Of a DNA stretch of 64,000 nt, positions 51,224-58,981 are shown piece by piece (the first letter of the stretch is position 1; each line of letters starts with the position of its first letter). The notes beneath the pieces are model-generated. The model was not told the DNA's origin, searched no databases, and saw nothing but the letters and a program-made list of their open reading frames with translations. This DNA is from PFJX01 sp038215555 (GTDB lineage: Bacteria > Pseudomonadota > Gammaproteobacteria > Burkholderiales > Thiobacillaceae), in contig JBBQQT010000001.1 of NCBI GenBank assembly GCA_038215555.1, positions 17,998-81,997 on the forward strand, given 5' to 3'. A program made the translations under genes and the position numbers.

Positions 51224-51640
51224 ATGGACTTCATTATTCAAAACATCTGGCTGGTCTTGCTGGTCGCCATCTCCGGTTTCATGTTGCTGGGCGGCGGCAG
51301 TCTGTTCGGTAAAATCTCCGGTATCAATCAGGTCGGGCCGCAGGAAGCCGTGCTTTTATTCAATCATGAAGATGCGCTGGTGCTTGATGTGCGCGAGCAA
51401 TCCGAGTGGGCGGATGGCCATATCGGTAAAGCCAAGCATATCCCGCTGGGTCAGTTGAAAACGCGCCTGACTGAACTGGAGAAATACAAGGCCAAGCCCA
51501 TTGTCGTTGTTTGTCGCAGCGGCAACCGTTCCGGCAGTGCCTGCGGCACGATGAAAAAGGCTGGATTCGAAAAGATGTACAACCTCGCCGGCGGCATGAT
51601 GGCCTGGGAACAGGCCGGCTTGCCGCGCGAACGCAAATAA
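51224..51640 (+). CDS. Membrane-anchored rhodanese sulfurtransferase
   Basis: A 138-residue protein with one N-terminal membrane helix (FIIQNIWLVLLVAISGFMLLG) and a cytosolic rhodanese domain containing LDVREQSEWADGHIGKA and the active-site loop VVCRSGNRSGSAC, whose first Cys carries the persulfide. ATG 51224 gives the helix. It is followed within 9 bases by grxC. The rhodanese-grxC-secB-gpsA order is a common betaproteobacterial arrangement. Confidence 0.92.
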   Translation: MDFIIQNIWLVLLVAISGFMLLGGGSLFGKISGINQVGPQEAVLLFNHEDALVLDVREQSEWADGHIGKAKHIPLGQLKTRLTELEKYKAKPIVVVCRSGNRSGSACGTMKKAGFEKMYNLAGGMMAWEQAGLPRERK

Positions 51641-51649
51641 GGAAACGTC

Positions 51650-51907
51650 ATGCCCCCTGTCAAGATGTACTGCACTGCTGTTTGTCCCTACTGCTCCATG
51701 GCCGAGCGTCTGCTGATCAAGAAGGGCGTTATCCAGATCGAAAAGATTCGTGTCGATCTCGACCCTGCTTTGATGCAGAAAATGATGCAGATCACCGGTC
51801 GTCGAACCGTGCCGCAAATTTATATTGGCGAGCGCCACGTGGGTGGTTTCGATGATCTGTCGGCACTCGATGCCGGTGGTGAACTGGAGCCGTTGCTGGC
51901 GGCTTGA
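51650..51907 (+). CDS. grxC: Glutaredoxin 3
   Basis: An 85-residue glutaredoxin with active site CPYC (YCTAVCPYCSMAERLL), the TVP cis-proline motif (RRTVPQIYIG) and the glutathione-binding GGFDDL. It reduces glutathione mixed disulfides in the cytosol. It is closely spaced after the rhodanese gene. Confidence 0.95.
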   Translation: MPPVKMYCTAVCPYCSMAERLLIKKGVIQIEKIRVDLDPALMQKMMQITGRRTVPQIYIGERHVGGFDDLSALDAGGELEPLLAA

Positions 51908-52034
51908 TGCCGCTGTTTCGCAATTTTCCGCGTCCGTCCGCACTTTTTTCGTTCTCCTGGCGGAGAACGGAAGTCTTGATTTTTGGCCGACGAGCCGCCA
52001 TCTGGTTCCCACAAGATACTTTCTGGGGTTCATC

Positions 52035-52457
52035 ATGGAACTGGTTTGTCCTCACTGCGGCGCGGTCAATCGCGTTCCCGCCGAACGTCTGCAACAGCAG
52101 CCCAAATGCGGCAAGTGCGGCGCTGAAGTGCTGCCCGCGCACCCGATCGACTTGACCGCGGCAAACTTCGACAAATTCATCGCACGCAACGAGTTGCCGG
52201 TGCTGGTGGATTTCTGGGCGCCTTGGTGCGGCCCCTGCAAGCAATTTGCGCCGACCTACAGCCAGATGGCCGGGCAGTACGTCGGCCGCGTCCGATTTGC
52301 CAAGGTCAATACGGAAGCCGAACAACAATTGGCCGGACGCTACTCGATTCGCAGCATTCCCACGTTAGCCCTGTTCAAGCAGGGTCAGGAAGTGGATCGG
52401 GTTGCCGGCGCATTGCCGGCGCAACAACTACAAGCCTGGCTGGCTCGGGCAGGCTGA
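52035..52457 (+). CDS. trxC: Thioredoxin 2 with N-terminal zinc ribbon
   Basis: A 140-residue protein. Cysteines C5, C8, C25 and C28 (CPHC ... CGKC) form the zinc ribbon typical of TrxC. The thioredoxin domain has FWAPWCGPCKQFAP and SIPTLALFKQGQEVDRVAG. TrxC is often induced by oxidants. ATG 52035 is chosen because it starts the zinc ribbon, although the frame is open further upstream. It lies between grxC and secB. The stop lies within a 13-bp tandem duplication. Confidence 0.94.
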   Translation: MELVCPHCGAVNRVPAERLQQQPKCGKCGAEVLPAHPIDLTAANFDKFIARNELPVLVDFWAPWCGPCKQFAPTYSQMAGQYVGRVRFAKVNTEAEQQLAGRYSIRSIPTLALFKQGQEVDRVAGALPAQQLQAWLARAG

Positions 52458-52485
52458 CCTGATCGTCTGACCCAATCGTCTGACC
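52454..52485 (+). repeat. 13-bp tandem duplication over the trxC stop codon
   Basis: Units at 52454-52466 and 52467-52479 (CTGACCTGATCGT and CTGACCCAATCGT), plus a partial third at 52480-52485, begin with the bases of the trxC TGA stop. The arrangement is the same as after phoU: a 13-bp unit starting at a stop codon. Confidence 0.7.
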
Positions 52486-52585
52486 GGGGGCGGCAAAATC
52501 GAGCCGGATAAACCCCGGCAGGAAGCGGGTTTCCGACAAGCGCATTGGCTATAATGCCGCACCTTTTTACTCACCGGACTCTGAA

Positions 52586-53056
52586 ATGACCGATCAACAA
52601 CCGCAGCAGCCAGCCGTACCCAGCTTCAATATCGAAAAAATCTACATCAAGGATCTGTCTGTTGAAGTGCCGAACGCGCCGGCCATTTTTCTTGAGCGCG
52701 ACGCACCCCAGATCGATATGCAGTTGAATACCCAGAGCGCCCCGGTGGATACGGAGAATGGCATTTATCAGACCATCCTGACGTTGACCATCAATGCCAA
52801 GATCAATGACAAGGCGGCATTCCTGGTTGAGTTGCAACAAGCGGGCATCTTCCGCATTCAGAATCTGCCACAAGAAGCGATGGAGCCGGCGCTGTCGATT
52901 GGCTGCCCGAACATTCTCTTCCCCTACGCCCGTGAAGCGGTATCCGATGCGGTACTGAAAGCCGGCTTCCCGCCGCTGATGTTGCAACCGGTCAATTTCG
53001 AAGTGCTCTACATGCAACAACAACAAGCCCAGCAGGCTTCTGGTCAGCTCAACTGA
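52586..53056 (+). CDS. secB: Protein-export chaperone SecB
   Basis: A 156-residue tetrameric chaperone that keeps precursors unfolded for SecA. Family motifs include FNIEKIYIKDLSVEVPNAP, QDIQL-like strands, PNILFPYAREAVSDAVLKAGFPPLMLQPVNFEVLY, and a Gln-rich tail (QQQQAQQASGQ). Confidence 0.97.
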   Translation: MTDQQPQQPAVPSFNIEKIYIKDLSVEVPNAPAIFLERDAPQIDMQLNTQSAPVDTENGIYQTILTLTINAKINDKAAFLVELQQAGIFRIQNLPQEAMEPALSIGCPNILFPYAREAVSDAVLKAGFPPLMLQPVNFEVLYMQQQQAQQASGQLN

Positions 53057-53101
53057 TCGACGCTTCATGGCGCCGCAACGCGCAGCCATGGTTCGTTTTC
53101 C

Positions 53102-54091
53102 ATGCGTATTTCGATACTAGGCGCTGGCGCCTGGGGCACTGCGCTGGCAATACGTCTGGCCGCGCATGCCTCGGTCATTTTGTGGACACGCTCGGCCGAG
53201 CATGCGGAAAGCATGCAGCAAGAGCGGGAAAACCGGCGCTATTTCCCTGGTCACATCCTGCCTGCCAGTATTTGCATTGATGCTGATCTGGACGCTGTAC
53301 TGATTGGCGCGGATATTCTGATTGCCTCAGTGCCGAGTAATGCGTTTCGATCTCTGGCAACCGCTTTGCGTGCATCGGCCACCGATGTTCCGCTGGTCTG
53401 GTTGTGCAAGGGACTGGAGACCGGGAGCCAGAAACTGCCGCATGCGGTGTTGGACGAAGCGTGGCCGGCGCATCCGCCGGCTGCTGTCCTGTCCGGCCCC
53501 AGCTTTGCCCACGAAGTCGCCAGTGGTTTACCCGCGGCGTTGACCGTGGCGAGCCAGGACGCCGATTTTGCCCGCCAAGTAGCGCGCGAACTGCACGATT
53601 CAAAAATGCGCCTGTATGCCAGCAATGATGTCATCGGCGTCGAGCTGGGTGGTGCGGTGAAGAACGTCATTGCGATCGCGGCGGGGATTTCCGATGGACT
53701 TGGCTTTGGCTACAACGCCCGCGCCGCTTTGCTGACGCGCGGTTTGGCCGAACTGACACGCTTGGGCCTGAAACTGGGTGGTCGACCGGAAACCTTCATG
53801 GGCTTGTCCGGCATGGGTGATCTGATTCTGACCTGTACCGGTGATTTGTCCCGCAATCGACAACTGGGCCTGCGTCTGGCAGCGGGTGAAAGCCTGGAAG
53901 GGGCGCTGCGTGAGTTGGGCCACGTCGCCGAAGGCGCCACGACTGCGCTCGAAGTGGCGCGCTTGGCGCGGGAATTGGGTATTGATATGCCGATTACCGA
54001 GGCGGTGGCGCAGATACTGAATCAGGAAACACCGCCGCGAGAAGCGGTGGCGGCGCTGTTGGCGCGTGATTTGAAGGATGAGAGCGATTAA
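53102..54091 (+). CDS. gpsA: Glycerol-3-phosphate dehydrogenase [NAD(P)+]
   Basis: A 329-residue enzyme that makes sn-glycerol 3-phosphate for phospholipids. It has the Rossmann motif ISILGAGAWGTALAI, SGPSFAHEVASGLPAALTVAS, the catalytic Lys in GGAVKNVIAIAAGISDGLGFGYNARAAL, and GLSGMGDLILTCTGDLSRNR. It follows secB by 45 bases. Confidence 0.97.
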   Translation: MRISILGAGAWGTALAIRLAAHASVILWTRSAEHAESMQQERENRRYFPGHILPASICIDADLDAVLIGADILIASVPSNAFRSLATALRASATDVPLVWLCKGLETGSQKLPHAVLDEAWPAHPPAAVLSGPSFAHEVASGLPAALTVASQDADFARQVARELHDSKMRLYASNDVIGVELGGAVKNVIAIAAGISDGLGFGYNARAALLTRGLAELTRLGLKLGGRPETFMGLSGMGDLILTCTGDLSRNRQLGLRLAAGESLEGALRELGHVAEGATTALEVARLARELGIDMPITEAVAQILNQETPPREAVAALLARDLKDESD

Positions 54092-54158
54092 ATCGCCAGC
54101 TGCGGCTGAGGCGTTGAATCGTTTTGTTAAGTGTTTTGTTATTTCGTAGCTGGTTGCG

Positions 54159-54458
54159 TCAGAAATTCGCTTCGTCATCCTGAATCTGATTCAGATTGCG
54201 GGAAACAATTTGACGATCTTCCAAGATGTGACGCATCGACTTCATGCGTCCAAAGCAGGCCGGGCCGACATGTTGGCCCTCTTCCGTGGTGATCCAGCCA
54301 GATTTCTCGGCTTCATCGTCAGTGCTGTCAAACCAGTTGCGGCCATCCGTCAGGCGTCGACCGATTCGCGAGTCGCGCCCCATCACACGCCGCATCTCGA
54401 TATAGCAGATGGCCAAGGGATTGCAGATGTCGCAGAAGATGAAGCTGCGTCGCGCCAT
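54159..54458 (-). CDS. Small protein with a CxxC pair, unknown
   Basis: About 99 residues from ATG at 54458; the frame extends to 54512 with a poorer start. The N-terminus RRSFIFCDICNPLAICYIEMRR and a later GPACFGRMKSMR suggest a zinc-ribbon-like or metal-binding fold. The middle (GRNWFDSTDDEAEKSGWITTEEGQHV) is acidic. I do not recognise a family. It is convergent with gpsA and lies 96 bases downstream of the sensor kinase stop on that strand's opposite side, so it may be a lone gene. Confidence 0.5.
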   Translation of the reverse strand: MARRSFIFCDICNPLAICYIEMRRVMGRDSRIGRRLTDGRNWFDSTDDEAEKSGWITTEEGQHVGPACFGRMKSMRHILEDRQIVSRNLNQIQDDEANF

Positions 54459-54554
54459 ATCGACTGTCCAATTGGAAGATGGGCGGATGGATAACTTTAG
54501 GCCTTGCCGCATCCAAGCCTTTTTCCGCCTGCGCGGACGCTTCAGCGGTGATCT

Positions 54555-55937
54555 TCAGGACTCGCCTTGATGCGGGAAGCGGATGCGGAACAAGGAGCCG
54601 CCTTCCTGTCCATCGTCGATTTCGACCTGGGCGCCATGCCGCATGACGACTTCCTGCACGATCGCCAGGCCGAGACCGCTACCGGGTTGGTTGTTACCGG
54701 GGATGCGATGAAAGCGTTCGAATACCCGTTCTCGCTGGTCAAGCGGTATGCCGGGTCCGTTGTCCTCCACCTCCAGCCAGGTACTCATGTGGTCGACTGA
54801 GCCGTAGCCGACGCGGACGGTGATCTTGCCACCGCTCGGCGTGTAGCGAATTGCGTTGTCGATCAGGTTGTCGATCAGGTCGCGCAAGCTGGCTTCGTCG
54901 CCCTTGACCGGGCATGGCAATTCGGCTGCCTCGAAGCCGATGTCGATGTTTTTTTGCAACGCATCGGGCGCCCAGTGGGCGGCGATTGCTTGCGAAACCC
55001 GGTTCAGATCAAGAATTTCCATCATCGCGCTTTGGCGCGCTTCCGGCTCGTTGCGCGCCAGGGTCAGCAACTGGGTGACCAGATGACTGCAGCGCTGCGC
55101 GCTGACGCAGATTCGCTCAAGCGCGTCACGCACCGGCTCGGAGACCTGTTCTCGCTTGGCCAGTTCGGCTTGTGCCTTGAGACCGGCGAATGGGGTGCGC
55201 AATTGATGCGCGGCATCGGCGATGAAGCGACGTTGCGTGTCCATCATGGCTTGCAAGCGGGCGATGAGCGCATTCACTTCCTGAATCAGCGGCCGGACTT
55301 CGCCTGGTGCGCGGGTTTCGTCGAGTGGGCGTAAATCGTTGCGCGGTCGTGCCGCGACCGCGCGACGCAAACGTTCCAATGGTTCAAAGCCGCGCTTGAG
55401 GCCGATCCACACCGCGACTCCGGCAATGACGATGAAGATGAGCTGCGGAATGACGATGTTGCCGAGAATGCTGCGCCCCAGAATCAGACGCGCCTGCACC
55501 GGTTCAGCGGCTTGAACCAGCATCGCCGTGCCGTTTGGCCGGATCACCGGCAGTGTTACCAGGCGGAGTTTTTCACCCTTGAACTGGGTGTCGCGTAGTT
55601 GCGGTTGCGTCTGGTTGAAATCCACCGGTCGCGGTGAGGGCAGCAAACCGTTGGAGGCCAGCTTGCGGCCGCTGGCATCGTGGACGGAATAACGAAAAGC
55701 GCGCGCATCCTCGGAAAAAATTGGCGTCACGCTATTCGCGGAGGCATTTTCAAGATTCATGACATACCGGCTGGCGAGTAACTTGGCGCGCTCAAGCAGC
55801 ACCAGGTCATACGGTTTGTTCGACAGGCTGACCGCCGCCATGTAGCCGGTCACTGTCGAAAACAGCAGCAACAGGAAGAGTGGCGTGAACAGCCAGTTGA
55901 CCAGTTGATGGCGGAGAGAAAGGGTGTCGTCTTGCAT
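54555..55937 (-). CDS. Sensor histidine kinase, TctE/QseC-like, without adjacent regulator
   Basis: A 460-residue membrane kinase with helices near residues 14-36 and 160-180, a periplasmic 2CSK-type domain between them (NKPYDLVLLERAKLLASRYV), HAMP, an H-box with phosphorylated H244 (DAAHQLRTPFAGLKAQAEL), and an HATPase domain (NLIDNAIRYTPSGG; DNGPGIP; GSGLGLAIV). This subfamily usually pairs with an OmpR-type regulator such as TctD, but the neighbours are mobB and a small unknown gene. The signal is unknown. Confidence 0.92.
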   Translation of the reverse strand: MQDDTLSLRHQLVNWLFTPLFLLLLFSTVTGYMAAVSLSNKPYDLVLLERAKLLASRYVMNLENASANSVTPIFSEDARAFRYSVHDASGRKLASNGLLPSPRPVDFNQTQPQLRDTQFKGEKLRLVTLPVIRPNGTAMLVQAAEPVQARLILGRSILGNIVIPQLIFIVIAGVAVWIGLKRGFEPLERLRRAVAARPRNDLRPLDETRAPGEVRPLIQEVNALIARLQAMMDTQRRFIADAAHQLRTPFAGLKAQAELAKREQVSEPVRDALERICVSAQRCSHLVTQLLTLARNEPEARQSAMMEILDLNRVSQAIAAHWAPDALQKNIDIGFEAAELPCPVKGDEASLRDLIDNLIDNAIRYTPSGGKITVRVGYGSVDHMSTWLEVEDNGPGIPLDQRERVFERFHRIPGNNQPGSGLGLAIVQEVVMRHGAQVEIDDGQEGGSLFRIRFPHQGES

Positions 55938-56008
55938 TGGGCTAGGAAGGTGGCTGCGGCAAAGAGGGGTGGCAAAGAGGGGGACAAGGAGTCTTTTCCC
56001 CTGCTTGT

Positions 56009-56518
56009 TTATCGCCTGACCCAGGACAGAATGTAGGCGGTAATCGCCGCTACGTCGTTCAGATCAAGCCAGTCAGGCGCTGGCAGACCGGGCTTGCCGG
56101 CGGGTGGCGATTGATCCGCCGCCAGCGCGATGAATTGATCATCTTCGGGAAACAACCACGGCCGTGCGTTGGCCGCGCGCCAGACTTCCAGTTTGGTCAG
56201 GTTGGCATGTTTGTAGCCTTCCACCAACACCAGGTCACATGCCGACAGCCGAGCCAGATGGTCTGCCAGTGTGGGTTCCGGTGTGCCGCGCAATTCGCCG
56301 ACCAGCATCCAGCGATAGGGCGAGGTCAGCAAGGTTTCGTGCGCGCCAGCCTGGCGGTGTCGCCAGGAATCCTTGCCAGCCAGGTCGACTTCGATATCGT
56401 GATGGCTCTGCTTGATGACCGAAACTTTGAGTCCGGCGCCATTCAGCAGCGGCAGCAGTTTCTCGATCAAGGTGGTTTTGCCGCTGCCGCTATAGCCGGC
56501 GATGCCTAAGGTTTTCAT
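56009..56518 (-). CDS. mobB: Molybdopterin-guanine dinucleotide biosynthesis adaptor MobB
   Basis: A 169-residue P-loop protein (LGIAGYSGSGKTTLIEKLLP; VIKQSHHDIEVDLAGKDSWRHRQAGA; LVLVEGYKHANLTKLEVWR) that assists MobA in attaching GMP to molybdopterin. It is divergent from moaA, with an FNR box between them. Confidence 0.95.
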   Translation of the reverse strand: MKTLGIAGYSGSGKTTLIEKLLPLLNGAGLKVSVIKQSHHDIEVDLAGKDSWRHRQAGAHETLLTSPYRWMLVGELRGTPEPTLADHLARLSACDLVLVEGYKHANLTKLEVWRAANARPWLFPEDDQFIALAADQSPPAGKPGLPAPDWLDLNDVAAITAYILSWVRR

Positions 56519-56584
56519 GGATTGATATTGAACGGGATTTTCTGGGGCAGGGCATGATCGAAGTCAAGGCATTCGAGGCAAGAC

Positions 56585-56598
56585 TTGATCAGGATCAA
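56585..56598. promoter_or_regulatory. FNR/Anr binding site between mobB and moaA
   Basis: TTGATCAGGATCAA is a perfect match to TTGAT-N4-ATCAA. It lies 66 bases upstream of mobB and 68 bases upstream of moaA. A TATATT at 56632-56637 could serve moaA, but the box would then be centred near -52, not the classical -41.5, so which gene it controls is open. Anaerobic control of molybdenum cofactor synthesis is biologically sensible. Confidence 0.6.
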
Positions 56599-56666
56599 AC
56601 CTGTCGCTTTCCAGGGCTTGGAAGGCAAGACTATATTCTGTCGTTCCCAAGGTGAATTAAAACATC

Positions 56667-57641
56667 ATGAATAACCTGATTGATCGTTTCGGTCGCCGAA
56701 TCGAATACCTCCGCCTCTCCGTCACCGATCGTTGCGATCTGCGTTGCGCTTATTGCATTCCGGAAGGCTTCAAAGGGTTCGAGGAACCAGACCACTGGTT
56801 GACCTTCGACGAGATCGAACGGCTGCTTGGTTTGTTCGCCAGCCTGGGTATGAAACGGGTTCGATTGACCGGGGGTGAGCCGCTGCTGCGGCGCAATGTC
56901 GTCGGCTTGGTGGAACGAATCGCTGGGCTGACAGGCATCGAAGACATTTCGCTTTCCACCAATGCCACCCAATTGGCTGGCATGGCGCATGACCTGAAGC
57001 GCGCTGGGGTGTCTCGACTCAATGTCAGTCTCGATTCGCTGCGCCCGGAAACGGTGGAAAAGATCAACGGCCGTCCGGCACTGGACAAAATCCTGGCTGG
57101 GCTTGAAGGCGCACGTGCGGCTGGTTTTGCGCCGATCAAGGTGAATATGGTGGTGATGCGTGAGAATGCCGATGAGGTGGATGATGTGGTCGCCTACTGC
57201 ATGCAACGCGGCTTTGTGCTGCGTCTGATCGAGTTGATGCCGATGGGCGATACCGCACGCAAGATGGGCTATATCGATCTGCAACCGATCAAGGCGCGGC
57301 TGCAACAGCGCTTTGGCCTGATCGATACGGTGATTTCCGGCGGCGGGCCGGCACGTTACCTGGGCAGCGCAGATGGCAAATTCAACGTCGGTTTCATCAC
57401 GCCGATCTCGCAGCATTTCTGTGCCACCTGTAATCGGGTGCGGATGACCGTGGATGGGGTTCTGCATCTCTGTCTTGGTCAGGAGGACCGCGTCGATTTC
57501 CGCGCCATGATGCGGGCTGGCGCCAGCGATGCCGATCTCGTCGAAGCAATTCGCACGGCTATCGACATGAAACCGGAACGCCATGAATTCATCGAAGCGC
57601 CGCAAAAACTGGTGCGTTTCATGAGCATGACCGGCGGCTGA
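56667..57641 (+). CDS. moaA: GTP 3',8-cyclase
   Basis: A 324-residue radical-SAM enzyme for the first step of molybdenum cofactor synthesis. The N-terminal cluster cysteines are C23, C27 and C30 (CDLRCAYC), the C-terminal cluster is CATCNRVRMTVDGVLHLC, and the essential C-terminal Gly-Gly is present (MSMTGG). LTGGEPLLRR binds SAM. No Moco riboswitch was recognised in the short leader. Confidence 0.97.
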   Translation: MNNLIDRFGRRIEYLRLSVTDRCDLRCAYCIPEGFKGFEEPDHWLTFDEIERLLGLFASLGMKRVRLTGGEPLLRRNVVGLVERIAGLTGIEDISLSTNATQLAGMAHDLKRAGVSRLNVSLDSLRPETVEKINGRPALDKILAGLEGARAAGFAPIKVNMVVMRENADEVDDVVAYCMQRGFVLRLIELMPMGDTARKMGYIDLQPIKARLQQRFGLIDTVISGGGPARYLGSADGKFNVGFITPISQHFCATCNRVRMTVDGVLHLCLGQEDRVDFRAMMRAGASDADLVEAIRTAIDMKPERHEFIEAPQKLVRFMSMTGG

Positions 57642-57882
57642 CGCCAACTCTATCCTGCCCAAGCTCTCCGGCCAGCCTAAGCCTCTGGGTTTGGTATGCG
57701 GGTATGACTGCACATTGGCCTCTGTTGCTTTGCAGCACTAATGGGCCAATAACCTCACCTTATAACTGAATTCAAAAAATTGACTGTGCACACTCCGGCT
57801 GCGCGCATACGCTACTGCCCGCTTTGGTTTTTCTGTACCAACCACCTATCCCTTCCAAGGGTTTGATTTTAAGAGGTTTTTT

Positions 57883-58548
57883 ATGCGATTGATTCTTCTC
57901 GGCGGCCCCGGTGCGGGCAAAGGTACTCAGGCTAACTACATCAAGGAACGCTACGGCATTCCGCAAATCTCCACCGGCGACATGCTGCGTGCTGCCGTCA
58001 AGGCTGGCACCGAAATGGGCTTGGCCGCAAAGAAGATCATGGACGCGGGCGGTTTGGTGTCCGACGAAATCATCATTGGTCTGGTGAAAGACCGCATCCT
58101 GGAAGCCGATTGCGCCAAGGGTTTCCTGTTCGACGGCTTCCCCCGCACCATTCCTCAGGCTGACGCGATGAAGGCCGCCGGCGTGCCGATCGATGCCGTG
58201 GTCGAGATCGACGTGCCGGATGCGGAAATCGTCAAGCGCATGTCCGGCCGTCGCGTGCACGTGGCTTCCGGTCGCACCTATCACGTCGTGTTCAATCCGC
58301 CCAAGGTCGACATGAAGGATGACGCCACCGGCGAAGATCTGATCCAGCGCGATGACGACAAGGAAGAAACCGTCAAGAAGCGTCTCGACATCTATCACGC
58401 TCAGACCGAGCCGCTGGTCAAGTACTACTCCGATTGGGGCAATTCCGGTGTCGCCGGCGCGCCCCAGTACTTCAAAGTGTCCGGCGTCGGTGCCGTCGAC
58501 GGCATCCGTGATGCTTGCTTCGCCGCCCTCGATTCGGTGAAGAAGTAA
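57883..58548 (+). CDS. adk: Adenylate kinase
   Basis: A 221-residue long-form enzyme (ATP + AMP = 2 ADP) with the P-loop GGPGAGKGTQ, GFLFDGFPRTIPQADAM and a full-length LID (GRRVHVASGRTYHVVFNPP) lacking zinc cysteines. The 241 bases upstream contain an inverted repeat ATTGGCC/GGCCAAT (57714-57720, 57744-57750) and TTGACT at 57780, but no confident promoter pair. It opens the PPi and adenylate cluster. Confidence 0.97.
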   Translation: MRLILLGGPGAGKGTQANYIKERYGIPQISTGDMLRAAVKAGTEMGLAAKKIMDAGGLVSDEIIIGLVKDRILEADCAKGFLFDGFPRTIPQADAMKAAGVPIDAVVEIDVPDAEIVKRMSGRRVHVASGRTYHVVFNPPKVDMKDDATGEDLIQRDDDKEETVKKRLDIYHAQTEPLVKYYSDWGNSGVAGAPQYFKVSGVGAVDGIRDACFAALDSVKK

Positions 58549-58555
58549 AGCAAGC

Positions 58556-58906
58556 ATGAGTATTCCCGGTTTCTCCACCTCTGATCTCGCTCTGGTTCGG
58601 GTGACTTTGAAGGAGCGGTTCGGTTTTGATGTGGAAGTGCAGGAGGCGGAGACGGAAGTGCGTCTTTCCCCCGGCGACCGGGAACTTGCGAAGTGCCCTG
58701 CTGTTTTCTGGCAGGTCGAGAAATGTTCTTTCGTGGTAGCGAAGACCGGGCCGGCAGGTTATCGGGCGATGTTCTTCTATTCCATCAAAGACCGTTTCGG
58801 CACCAGCAAGGAAGAGTACGACAACCTGGGCGACTGCCTGATCACCCTGCTCAAAGTGCAGGAAGAGGAACATGCGCGTCGCCAACAGGAAAGTGGTATC
58901 CGTTAA
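58556..58906 (+). CDS. Conserved protein of unknown function between adk and pfp
   Basis: A 116-residue soluble protein (SIPGFSTSDLALVRVTLKERFGFDVEVQEAETEVRL ... CPAVFWQVEKCSFVVAKTG ... YRAMFFYSIKDRFGTSKEEYDNLGDCLITLLKVQEE). It starts 7 bases after the adk stop. Two Cys in the middle might bind a metal. I do not recognise it. The position suggests co-transcription with adk. Confidence 0.72.
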   Translation: MSIPGFSTSDLALVRVTLKERFGFDVEVQEAETEVRLSPGDRELAKCPAVFWQVEKCSFVVAKTGPAGYRAMFFYSIKDRFGTSKEEYDNLGDCLITLLKVQEEEHARRQQESGIR

Positions 58907-58916
58907 GAATGCTTTA

Positions 58917-58963
58917 GGGTGCGCCCGTTGGCGCACCATCGACGCGGTGCGTTTGACGCACCC
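58917..58963. repeat. REP-like paired hairpins before pfp
   Basis: Two adjacent hairpins share the motif GGTGCG/CGCACC: GGTGCGC-N6-GCGCACC at 58918-58937 and GGTGCG-N5-CGCACC at 58946-58962. The outer GGGTGCG and CGCACCC can also pair with each other. Such nested dyads resemble dispersed REP elements. Only one copy lies in this window, so repetition in the genome is an inference. Confidence 0.5.
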
Positions 58964-58981
58964 AACGAATCTGGAGAGAAC

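Noticed and set aside
56519..56666. Molybdenum cofactor riboswitch before moaA
   Set aside because: The 148-base divergent gap is short, shared with an FNR box, and shows no recognisable Moco aptamer core.
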